Below, piece by piece: positions 1 through 6,145 of a stretch of DNA of 10,635 nt. The translations under genes were made by a program, and so were the position numbers. The stretch covers positions 1-10,635 of the forward strand of contig JBCCQN010000254.1 of NCBI GenBank assembly GCA_039024315.1, given 5' to 3'. Origin of the DNA: JBCAWW01 sp039024315. GTDB lineage: Bacteria; Bacteroidota; Bacteroidia; J057. The notes under the pieces are model-generated. The model ran no database searches, had not been told where the DNA came from, and saw only the letters and a program-made list of their open reading frames with translations. The first letter of the stretch is position 1. The number at the start of each line of letters is the position of its first letter.

Positions 1-64
1 CCAACCGTTCCCAGCCTGATCTCTGGAGGGAATGCGTATATTCTTCTAACCGAAAAAACTGACT

Positions 65-1459
65 ATGACTACTAATAGAAGAAGATTTCTCACTTCGGTG
101 GGTATGCTCGCGGCTGGCACTATGGCCTTACCCGCTTGGGGATTTGGTCTCGATGGCAAAAAGCTCAGAATTGCACTCGTAGGAACCGGGGTTCGAGGTA
201 CTAGCTTCTGGGGCAAACGCCTCGTAGACGAATACTCTGAATTACTAGAATTTGTAGGCCTAAGTGATATTAATCAAGGCAGACTAGATTACGCACTCCA
301 GTATATGGGAGTTGATTGTCCGACCTATTTAGATTTTACAGAAATGATCACAGCAGTAAAACCGGACTTAGTGATCGTTACTACAAAAGACTCTACTCAC
401 CATCAATTTATTGTCAAAGGCTTGGACATGGGATGCGATGTCTTAACAGAAAAGCCGCTCACCACAGACGAACGTAAGTGTCAAGAAATCCTCGACGCAG
501 AGCGCCGCAACAATCGTAAGGTAATCGTAGGTTTCAATTATCGCTGGAGTCCTTATATGACCAAAATTAAGCAATTGCTTTCCGAGGGGGCGATTGGCAA
601 AGTAACTTCCGTCGATTTTCACTGGTACCTTAACACCTATCATGGCGCCTCTTATTTTCGCCGCTGGCACGGCCAAAGGGAGTCCGGTGGTACACTCTGG
701 GTACACAAAGCTACGCACCACTTTGATTTACTAAACTGGTGGTTAGACTCTGATCCTGCAGAAGTTTTTGCTTATGGTGCGCTAGAGCATTATGGTAGCA
801 ATGGTCCCTTCCGAGGCAAGAATTGTCGTAGCTGCGATCACAAAGAAAAATGTAAATACCATTGGGATATCACCAAGAGTGAGCGAAGCATGCGATTGTA
901 TGTCGATAATGAGCAATATGACGGTTATATCCGAGATAATTGCCTCTTTCGTGAGGAGATTAATATCTACGATAAGATGTCAGCCCAGATCAAATACGCC
1001 AACGAGGTCATTGTTAACTACTCTCTCACGACCTATTCCCCCTTTGAAGGTTGGAGGATCGCTTTCAATGGTTCCGATGGAAGGCTAGAGGCATGGCTAG
1101 ATATCCCTTATTTTGATAATGAAAGCTTAGATCAAGCAGCACTTCATGCAGCCGAAATGAATCAAGAAGGCAAAGAAATCGAACAGTATCAGCCTTTGAT
1201 TACCCATAAACTTTGGCACAAACATGAAGTAGTCAAAGTAGGCTACGAACGAGGAGGACATGGAGGGGGAGATAAACGCTTGCATGAAAAGATTTTTGTC
1301 AATCCGGAGGCGCCTGACCCTTATCGTCATGCGGCAGGTACTAGAGATGGGGCAATGTCCATTTTGATTGGGATTGCGGCTCGTAAAAGCATCGAGTCAG
1401 GCAATCCTATCCGCATCGCGGAACTCACAGATTTGGAGCCTAGAGCAAAAAGACTTTAG
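65..1459 (+). CDS. Tat-exported Gfo/Idh/MocA family NAD(P)-dependent oxidoreductase
   Basis: This is a 464-residue protein. The N-terminus has a twin-arginine motif (NRRRFL, residues 4-9) followed by a hydrophobic stretch to about residue 27, so export in folded form, with cofactor bound, is predicted. A Rossmann nucleotide-binding loop follows (GTGVRG, residues 40-45), then the EKP motif of the family (129-131; Lys130 is the usual catalytic or substrate lysine). The C-terminal substrate domain holds GGTLWVHKATHHFD (208-221), where family members place their catalytic His/Asp. Residues 254-293 contain four cysteines (254, 257, 263, 293), seen in some Gfo/Idh/MocA proteins and possibly a metal site. 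Known members oxidise or reduce sugars, inositols or related polyols; some exported ones are glycosidases (GH109). The substrate cannot be told from sequence. The ATG at 65 is chosen because it gives an intact Tat signal. A strong terminator follows the stop. No neighbour here explains its pathway; partners may lie left of the window. Confidence 0.93.
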   Translation: MTTNRRRFLTSVGMLAAGTMALPAWGFGLDGKKLRIALVGTGVRGTSFWGKRLVDEYSELLEFVGLSDINQGRLDYALQYMGVDCPTYLDFTEMITAVKPDLVIVTTKDSTHHQFIVKGLDMGCDVLTEKPLTTDERKCQEILDAERRNNRKVIVGFNYRWSPYMTKIKQLLSEGAIGKVTSVDFHWYLNTYHGASYFRRWHGQRESGGTLWVHKATHHFDLLNWWLDSDPAEVFAYGALEHYGSNGPFRGKNCRSCDHKEKCKYHWDITKSERSMRLYVDNEQYDGYIRDNCLFREEINIYDKMSAQIKYANEVIVNYSLTTYSPFEGWRIAFNGSDGRLEAWLDIPYFDNESLDQAALHAAEMNQEGKEIEQYQPLITHKLWHKHEVVKVGYERGGHGGGDKRLHEKIFVNPEAPDPYRHAAGTRDGAMSILIGIAARKSIESGNPIRIAELTDLEPRAKRL

Positions 1460-1470
1460 TAGTTGATAGT

Positions 1471-1516
1471 AAGAGGCTGAATGATTAGCTAAACACTATA
1501 TAATTCAGCCTTTTTT
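1471..1516 (+). terminator. Rho-independent terminator after the oxidoreductase gene
   Basis: AGGCTGAAT (1474-1482) pairs perfectly with ATTCAGCCT (1503-1511). The stem can be extended outward by a G-U and two A-U pairs. The loop is 20 nt and a run of six T (1511-1516) follows at once. It lies 11 nt past the stop codon of the oxidoreductase gene. Confidence 0.87.
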
Positions 1517-1636
1517 CACAAAAATTTAATACCAAAGCAACCAAATTAGAAAAATTACGTTGGCAGATTTTCTAGCAAAAACATCTATTTTTTACAATTT
1601 TTAAATTAAAATAGTGGTTTTCTTACAAATTTATTA

Positions 1637-1670
1637 GTACATTGTAACTGAATTAACGGTACATTATAAC
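1637..1670. repeat. 12-bp direct repeat upstream of the small ORF, possible operator
   Basis: GTACATTGTAAC (1637-1648) recurs as GTACATTATAAC (1659-1670), with 11 of 12 bases identical and starts 22 bp apart, about two helical turns. The first copy contains the perfect palindrome TACA-T-TGTA. The second copy ends 15 bp before the ATG at 1686. The surrounding 1517-1685 stretch is strongly AT-rich and holds no gene I can support. I see no full Bacteroidota promoter (TTG/TAnnTTTG) in it, so these repeats may be a regulator site, a duplicated promoter element, or chance in AT-rich DNA. Confidence 0.4.
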
Positions 1671-1685
1671 AATTCAAATTCCCGT

Positions 1686-1829
1686 ATGAAAACCCGCCTT
1701 CAACCTGCAAAAAGAAATCCTATTCGCTCCGCAAAGAAAAGAACTAAGCACAGCCTCAAGGCGAGCAGTGCCGAAAATCGCACTTCACATCTACGCCAGG
1801 CCGTTCGTTTTGACGACATGGAAGACTAA
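1686..1829 (+). CDS. Possible small basic protein of 47 residues, unknown function
   Basis: An ATG at 1686 opens a 47-codon frame ending in TAA at 1827-1829. The product begins MKTRLQPAKRNPIRSAKKRT, rich in Lys/Arg, and ends in an acidic tail (FDDMED). There is no signal peptide, membrane segment, cysteine or recognisable domain. Three things support a real gene: base composition rises clearly over the frame compared with the AT-rich DNA before it; the frame has its own upstream region with a paired 12-bp repeat; and an intrinsic terminator starts 30 nt after the stop. The preceding gene is closed by its own terminator, so this would be a separate transcription unit. It is too short for coding statistics to be decisive, and the transcript could instead be a non-coding RNA. 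A nucleic-acid-binding role would fit the charge pattern but is only a guess. Confidence 0.45.
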   Translation: MKTRLQPAKRNPIRSAKKRTKHSLKASSAENRTSHLRQAVRFDDMED

Positions 1830-1858
1830 AAAATATCTGCTTGATATATCTGTTTTGG

Positions 1859-1886
1859 AGGGATTGCGTCTGCAATCTCTTTTTTT
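1859..1886 (+). terminator. Rho-independent terminator after the small ORF
   Basis: GGGATTGC (1860-1867) pairs with GCAATCTC (1872-1879) around a 4-nt loop, with one G-U pair, followed by seven T (1880-1886). On the minus strand the hairpin is not followed by T residues, so it serves plus-strand transcription only. The gene to its left is already terminated at 1516, so its presence implies a transcript starting between about 1517 and 1850. Confidence 0.8.
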
Positions 1887-1920
1887 ATGAGCCAAAGCAA
1901 GTGTACAGTCAAACTTTTGC

Positions 1921-3750
1921 CTACTCTTGCAACCAATCCGCTAAGTCTGAGACTAATTTTTCGAGTGTAAAATGCGCGAGTGCGCGCGCGCGAGCGGCCT
2001 CTCCCATTTTAAGCCTAAGGTCTTGATCTGATAAGAGGCGGCCGATACAATTTGCCAAGGCAGAAATGTCTCCATCTGGTACCACATAACCACCAATGCC
2101 ATCCAGCACCACTTCACCCATGGCTGGGCTATCCATAACTATACAAGGCAATTCCAGCAACATCGCCTCTATCAGTGCCAAACTGGTGCCTTCTCCAAAG
2201 CGAGGCGTAAAGAGAAAAAAACCACACTGGTTCAACTCCGCTGCAACATCATTTACAAAGCCCCGCAGTATGATCTGATTTGTTAGATCATACCGCTTGA
2301 TCAAGGCCTCTATCTCCGCACGGGCGGGGCCTTCCCCTAATATATACAACTCAAATTGCTGACCTCGGTCCCGTAAAAGGGCTAAGGCTTCGATGGCTCT
2401 ATCGATCCCCTTCTCTGGCGACAATCTTGCTGACATAGCAATTCGATAAGGAACTCTTGCCCAATGATCCACAATCCAAGGGGTAGGGTCAATCCCATTG
2501 TTGAGGGTCAAATGAGATAAGCGTTCCACGAAGGGGAAAACCTCCACAAAAGCTTCAAAAGTAGCCTGAGAATTGGCCAAAAAATGAGTTGGTACATTAC
2601 GGATAAACCATTGATTGAGACGATTATCGGACAAAGGATAGGAAACACCTCGCCTAAAAATCACCTTTTCAGTACCCAGCTGTTTGGCAATCCACCCTAC
2701 TGTCTTGAGCTCATGAGAAGCGTTCAGTAGGACTGTATCAGGCAAAAAATCTCGCAAATGTTTTTTAACCAAGCGAATCTGTCCAGGCAATAACAACTTC
2801 AAAAATCGGAGTTTCGCACTATAATAGGTCAGGCTCTCTTTTTCTAAGCGTTGAGCCAATTCACTGCCACTATAACAATACCAAGCCACTTCAAACCCCT
2901 GGGCTTTGAGAGCTTTACCTACCGTAAAGAACCATTTTTCTCCCCCTCCCCAGCTTTTTGAGAGATTGACCATCAACACTCGCCGCTGAGGATGGAAAGG
3001 TTTAGCACCTACGAGATAGCGTCTACGCAAAAAGACCTGCCTCAAACGCATCGCTTTAGCAGATCCCATCGCAATTTGCCAACCAGCTTTCCCGTCTCGC
3101 CAACCAGATTTGAGGATGTACATCTTAAACCATCGCCAAAACGGACTTAACCATTGCTTGAAAATCGTGGGCGGCTTGCCTTGCGCGTACATCTTATCAG
3201 CAGCTAGACGGGCATAGTGAACCAAGCGTTTTTGATGGTCCTCGGGCTCGTGAAAGCTGTAATGGAGTAGATCTCCGCTTAGTCTGGTGATCTTTTGGCC
3301 TTCGGACAACGCTAAGTTTTCATGCACAAAGTCCCCTTCCCAACGGGCCTTTTCTTTGGGAAAAAGCCTGATTTTTTCATCTGGGTACCAGCCTCCGTAT
3401 CTAATCGCTTGATCACAGTAATGAGTCAAACGCGCAAAGCGATAAGCACCCTCAAGATTTGGTTTAACTGCTAAAATCGAATTCCGGAGTTCCTCGGAGA
3501 GGGCCTCATCCGCATCGAGAGATAGTATAAAAGGAAAGCGAGCCAGAGAATTGCCATAGTTTTTGGTCTTGGCATATCCTTCCCAGGCTCGCGTAACAAA
3601 ATTCACCCCAAATTGGGCGCATATTTCGGCGGTATCATCAGTGCTCCCCGAATCCACCACAATTATTTCGTCTGCCACTCCTTCGAGCGAAGCCAAACAT
3701 CTAGCAATGTTTTGCGCCTCATTGAAGGTGATAATGACAGCAGTAATCAT
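1921..3750 (-). CDS. Two-domain glycosyltransferase: GT2 (WaaE/KdtX-like) fused to GT4
   Basis: This 609-residue protein appears to join two complete transferases. Residues 1-250 are a GT2 domain of the WaaE/KdtX type: ITFNEAQNIARCL at the N-terminus, VVDSGSTDDT (31-40), the metal/nucleotide-sugar motif LDADE (78-82), and the WEGDFVHENL segment (137-146). From about residue 257 a GT4/GT-B domain begins: LMVNLSKSWGGGEKW (259-273) is its glycine-rich acceptor loop, MSARLSPEKGIDRAIEA (439-455) opens the donor domain, and E520-x7-E528 is the EX7E motif. Each domain has near-normal length for its family. No membrane segment or signal peptide is seen, so cytoplasmic or membrane-peripheral action on nucleotide sugars is inferred. 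A role in LPS core or other surface glycan assembly fits the GT2 relatives. The sugar and acceptor are unknown. The ATG at 3750 gives the normal GT2 start. It lies 101 bp downstream of pyk on the same strand. Confidence 0.9.
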   Translation of the reverse strand: MITAVIITFNEAQNIARCLASLEGVADEIIVVDSGSTDDTAEICAQFGVNFVTRAWEGYAKTKNYGNSLARFPFILSLDADEALSEELRNSILAVKPNLEGAYRFARLTHYCDQAIRYGGWYPDEKIRLFPKEKARWEGDFVHENLALSEGQKITRLSGDLLHYSFHEPEDHQKRLVHYARLAADKMYAQGKPPTIFKQWLSPFWRWFKMYILKSGWRDGKAGWQIAMGSAKAMRLRQVFLRRRYLVGAKPFHPQRRVLMVNLSKSWGGGEKWFFTVGKALKAQGFEVAWYCYSGSELAQRLEKESLTYYSAKLRFLKLLLPGQIRLVKKHLRDFLPDTVLLNASHELKTVGWIAKQLGTEKVIFRRGVSYPLSDNRLNQWFIRNVPTHFLANSQATFEAFVEVFPFVERLSHLTLNNGIDPTPWIVDHWARVPYRIAMSARLSPEKGIDRAIEALALLRDRGQQFELYILGEGPARAEIEALIKRYDLTNQIILRGFVNDVAAELNQCGFFLFTPRFGEGTSLALIEAMLLELPCIVMDSPAMGEVVLDGIGGYVVPDGDISALANCIGRLLSDQDLRLKMGEAARARALAHFTLEKLVSDLADWLQE

Positions 3751-3803
3751 ATAGTATTAAAGTAGATAGTATTTAGTAGGGAGAAGGAAAGTAACTGCCT
3801 CTC

Positions 3804-3848
3804 AAAACTTAGTAAGTACTATTTACTCGGTACTTTTTACTAAGTACC
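3804..3848 (-). terminator. AGTA/TACT-rich region with two overlapping hairpins after pyk
   Basis: Two inverted repeats share bases. ACTTAGTAA (3807-3815) pairs with TTACTAAGT (3837-3845); read on the minus strand it is followed by TTTT (3807-3804), a weak terminator shape. GGTACTT (3829-3835) pairs with AAGTACC (3842-3848) around 6 nt. They cannot form together. The stems are AT-rich, so termination downstream of pyk is plausible but not strong. The rest of the 101-bp gap (3751-3851) contains an 8-bp direct repeat ATAGTATT (3751-3758 and 3766-3773). Confidence 0.35.
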
Positions 3849-3851
3849 TAA

Positions 3852-5306
3852 TTATTCCTTGACCTCTCCTTTTTGTCGGATTCGGCTTACTTTGAGCATA
3901 TTAGTCCGGCCACGTTCATGGATTGGCATACTACCACAATTGACGATAATGTCGCCTGGTTGTACGAGATCGTTATCCTTGAGTACCTCGTGTACATCAT
4001 CAATAGTATCATCCGTACTGACAAACTTATCATAGTAGAAAGCACGTACTCCCCAAACTAAGTTGAGCATATTGAGTACTGGCTTGTTGCTAGTAAAAGC
4101 ATAAATATTTGCCTTGGGACGGTTGCGAGAAAGGCTAATAGCATTGTAACCTGTATGGGTCATCGAGATAATGGCCGTAGCATTGGCTTCCTCAGCTAGC
4201 TTTGAGGCTGAAAGAATAATCGATCCACTCAAAGGCTCTGACTCTGGAGGCAGCTCGTCCATGTGGTGGAAATAGATGTTGGTCGCATTGGCCTCAACGC
4301 TATCTAAAATCTTGGCGATAGTTGATACTACGCCAACAGGATACTTACCCACAGACGTTTCTCCCGATAGCATTACCGCATCTGCGCCATCTTCAAGCGC
4401 ATTGGCGACATCACTAGCTTCCGCCCGAGTAGGACGAGGATTTTCCATCATGGTTTCCATCACCTGAGTGGCGAGGATACAAGGCTTCCCTTGGGCGTTA
4501 GCTTTAGCAATAATGCGTTTTTGCCAGATAGGCACTTCTTCCAGTGGAATCTCAACCCCCAAATCACCGCGGGCAACCATAATTCCATCACTAGCCGAAA
4601 TAATTTCGTCGATATTTTCTAACGCTTCGGGCTTTTCAATTTTTGAGATGATTTTACTGTTACCGTTCTTAAGACGAATCAACTCCTTGAGAAGGCGAAC
4701 GTCATCGGCGGTTCTGACAAACGAAAGCGCCAACCACTCTACTTGGTGTTTGACGGCAAAATCAATATCCCGAAAATCCTTTTCAGTAATTGTAGGCACC
4801 GAAATCGTAGTTTGGGGTAAATTAACCCCTTTACGGCTTTGGATAATCTCTCCTGAAACGATTTCAAGCTTTGCCCGATTTTTTTTGTTGGTCTCAACCA
4901 CTTTCGCGATCACTTTGCCATCATCAATTAAGATCGGGTCTCCTACCTTTACATCTTGGGCAAAGGTTTCGTATTGAATAGGAAGCTCATTTTTGGTTTG
5001 CTCCTTAATGTCGGCTCTAATAGTAACGACATCCCCTGGTTTGACCTCAACGGGGGCTTTGAGATTACCAATCCGAATTTTAGGTCCTTGCAAATCCTGC
5101 AGGATCGGAATATTGGTTTTGTACTTTTTGTTGATCCCTCTGATCATTTTGAGGGATTTTTCATGCGTTTCATGGTCTGCATGAGAAAAGTTGAGGCGAG
5201 CCACATCCATGCCAGCTTTTACCATTTCGAGTAGAGTTTTCTCATTGGTACAAGCAGGGCCGAGAGTGGCTACAATCTTCGTTTTGCGCAGATGGATGAT
5301 CTTCAA
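3852..5306 (-). CDS. pyk: Pyruvate kinase
   Basis: Pyruvate kinase transfers phosphate from phosphoenolpyruvate to ADP, giving pyruvate and ATP, the last step of glycolysis in the cytoplasm. The protein is 484 residues, normal for the family. The N-terminus reads KTKIVATLGPA (8-18), with Arg37 in ARLNFSH. DLQGPKIR (71-78) leads into the B lid domain (about 73-172). The signature IISKIEKPEALENI (219-232) holds the active-site Lys222 and metal ligand Glu224; Asp248 lies in ARGDLG. The substrate-binding ATQVMETM and RPTRAE motifs (279-296) are present, and the C-terminal regulatory domain runs from about 350. The start is a TTG (5304-5306): there is no in-frame ATG before residue 28, an in-frame stop lies four codons upstream, and this start retains the full first beta strand. 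The start overlaps the TGA of the upstream gene as TTGA, which suggests translational coupling within one operon. Confidence 0.97.
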   Translation of the reverse strand: MKIIHLRKTKIVATLGPACTNEKTLLEMVKAGMDVARLNFSHADHETHEKSLKMIRGINKKYKTNIPILQDLQGPKIRIGNLKAPVEVKPGDVVTIRADIKEQTKNELPIQYETFAQDVKVGDPILIDDGKVIAKVVETNKKNRAKLEIVSGEIIQSRKGVNLPQTTISVPTITEKDFRDIDFAVKHQVEWLALSFVRTADDVRLLKELIRLKNGNSKIISKIEKPEALENIDEIISASDGIMVARGDLGVEIPLEEVPIWQKRIIAKANAQGKPCILATQVMETMMENPRPTRAEASDVANALEDGADAVMLSGETSVGKYPVGVVSTIAKILDSVEANATNIYFHHMDELPPESEPLSGSIILSASKLAEEANATAIISMTHTGYNAISLSRNRPKANIYAFTSNKPVLNMLNLVWGVRAFYYDKFVSTDDTIDDVHEVLKDNDLVQPGDIIVNCGSMPIHERGRTNMLKVSRIRQKGEVKE

Positions 5307-5770
5307 GGTATTAGGCTTTTAATGTTTTTAACGTTTGAAATGTCTACTGCCGAGCGTATTAGACTCGACTCGTTGAGTTGAGCAACGAGGGCAGTTAGAT
5401 CAGGGGGGGGAGGATCGATAGCACGAATTAATAAAAAATAACGGAAAGCCCTGACAGTTTTCGGTAAGTCGGCACTTTCGGCGACAAATAAGGCAAATTC
5501 CCGCCCGCGAACGGAATTCGCATCTTCGTAATATCGCAAAGGTCGTTTTACTGGTTCGAGGCTTCTGGCCTCAAACAAAAGATCTTCCTGCTTTTTTTCT
5601 TCCTCCTTGTTCGGCCTTGATTCGTCCGAAAGTACTTCAGACTCCAACATATTGATTGACAGGATTTTATTAAGCTCATAGCATAGCTTCCAAACCCGTT
5701 CATCAGAGGCGATTCCGATGACGTATTCATCGTGATCGTGGGCCCCTTTGATATGTACTCTTTTAGTCAA
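5303..5770 (-). CDS. IPExxxVDY-like small conserved protein, function unknown
   Basis: With a TTG start at 5770 the product is 155 residues and begins MTKRVHIKGAHDHDEYVIGI. This resembles the Bacteroidota family called IPExxxVDY, whose members start shortly before a D/E-Y-x-x-I-G-I segment and are often encoded next to pyk. The signature is degenerate: LPKTVRAFRYFLLI stands where I-P-E-x-x-x-V-D-Y-F-L is expected. A charged stretch (ESRPNKEEEKKQED) interrupts the middle. No signal peptide or membrane segment is seen. The frame stays open up to another TTG at 5833 (176 residues) and has no ATG before the middle of the protein. I prefer 5770 because the longer form adds residues with no family resemblance and would overlap the acpP promoter. 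The gene runs into pyk with a 4-nt overlap, so the two are probably co-transcribed. Its function is not known to me. Confidence 0.75.
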   Translation of the reverse strand: MTKRVHIKGAHDHDEYVIGIASDERVWKLCYELNKILSINMLESEVLSDESRPNKEEEKKQEDLLFEARSLEPVKRPLRYYEDANSVRGREFALFVAESADLPKTVRAFRYFLLIRAIDPPPPDLTALVAQLNESSLIRSAVDISNVKNIKSLIP

Positions 5771-5797
5771 CCAGCCGATTCTTTGATGGGCAAAATA

Positions 5798-5825
5798 CGA
5801 AAATAAGTTCCGTCGCGGCTTGCAA
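5798..5825 (-). promoter_or_regulatory. Candidate Bacteroidota promoter for the IPExxxVDY-like gene and pyk
   Basis: On the minus strand TTG (5825-5823) is followed after 17 nt by TATTTTCG (5805-5798), 7 of 8 bases matching the TAnnTTTG box. The spacing is slightly short for the phylum. Transcription would start near 5791, about 20 nt before the TTG start codon at 5770. The -33 box adjoins that of the acpP promoter. Confidence 0.35.
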
Positions 5826-5848
5826 GAAGTCAAAAGTTGTTATATTTG
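5820..5848 (+). promoter_or_regulatory. Bacteroidota-type promoter for acpP-fabF
   Basis: TTG (5820-5822), an 18-nt spacer and TATATTTG (5841-5848) match the Bacteroidota -33/-7 consensus (TTG, then TAnnTTTG) exactly at the conserved positions. Transcription would begin near 5855, leaving an A-rich leader of about 50 nt before the acpP ATG at 5906. Confidence 0.6.
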
Positions 5849-5905
5849 CCGCAGATTTTTTACGAGTCTCCAATAAACAATTCAACATTTCAAAAACCAA
5901 AGCAA

Positions 5906-6145
5906 ATGGCTAGCATTGCAGAAAAGGTAACGGACATCATCGTTGATAAGCTAGGAGTAGAAGCCTCTGAGGTGACACCCGAAGCAAGCTTTGCCAACGA
6001 TCTGGGTGCTGACTCTCTGGATACAGTAGAGTTGATCATGGAATTCGAAAAAGAATTCAATTTGAGCATCCCCGATGAAGCAGCTGAAAAAATCGTCACT
6101 GTAGGCGATTCTATCACTTATCTCGAAGCTAACGTCGAGAAGTAA
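5906..6145 (+). CDS. acpP: Acyl carrier protein
   Basis: AcpP is the small acidic cytoplasmic carrier that holds growing fatty-acyl chains on a 4'-phosphopantetheine arm during type II fatty acid synthesis. The product is 79 residues, the usual size. The attachment site is Ser37 in GADSLDTVELIMEFE, flanked by the classic helix II pattern, and FNLSIPDEAAEKIVTVGD (51-68) is the conserved helix III region. The ATG at 5906 (MASIAEKV) is chosen over the more upstream start at 5837: the family begins here, and the promoter -7 box at 5841-5848 would lie inside the longer frame. The stop codon TAA is followed immediately by the fabF ATG with no spacer, so the two are translated from one message. Confidence 0.97.
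   Translation: MASIAEKVTDIIVDKLGVEASEVTPEASFANDLGADSLDTVELIMEFEKEFNLSIPDEAAEKIVTVGDSITYLEANVEK

Noticed and set aside
1..75. Possible 3' end of an upstream gene on the plus strand: frame 1 is open from the edge to a TAA at 73-75 (tail ...YILLTEKTDYDY), overlapping the oxidoreductase start by 11 nt.
   Set aside because: Only 24 codons are visible, and frame 3 is also open, to a TGA at 60-62. Nothing identifies a family, so neither can be called.
1560..1593. Possible promoter before the small ORF (TTG at 1560-1562, TATTTTTT at 1586-1593).
   Set aside because: The 23-nt spacer is long and the -7 box lacks the final G. AT-rich DNA gives many such partial matches.
1974..1992. Alternating GC tract (GTGCGCGCGCGCG) that could favour Z-DNA.
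   Set aside because: It is explained by Ala-Arg codons (ARARALA) near the end of the glycosyltransferase. No other sign of function.
4468..4977. 169-codon open frame on the plus strand, opposite pyk.
   Set aside because: It is a shadow of the strongly conserved pyruvate kinase frame and resembles no protein. The long frames opposite the receptor gene (for example 9079-9636 and 10039-10461) are rejected for the same reason.
5771..5833. N-terminal extension of the IPExxxVDY-like protein from a TTG at 5833.
   Set aside because: The extra 21 residues show no family resemblance, and the start would sit inside the divergent promoter region. The TTG at 5770 gives the expected length.
5837..5905. 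Upstream start for acpP adding 23 residues.
   Set aside because: Acyl carrier proteins start at the MASIAEKV-type sequence at 5906, and the -7 box at 5841-5848 lies inside the extension.
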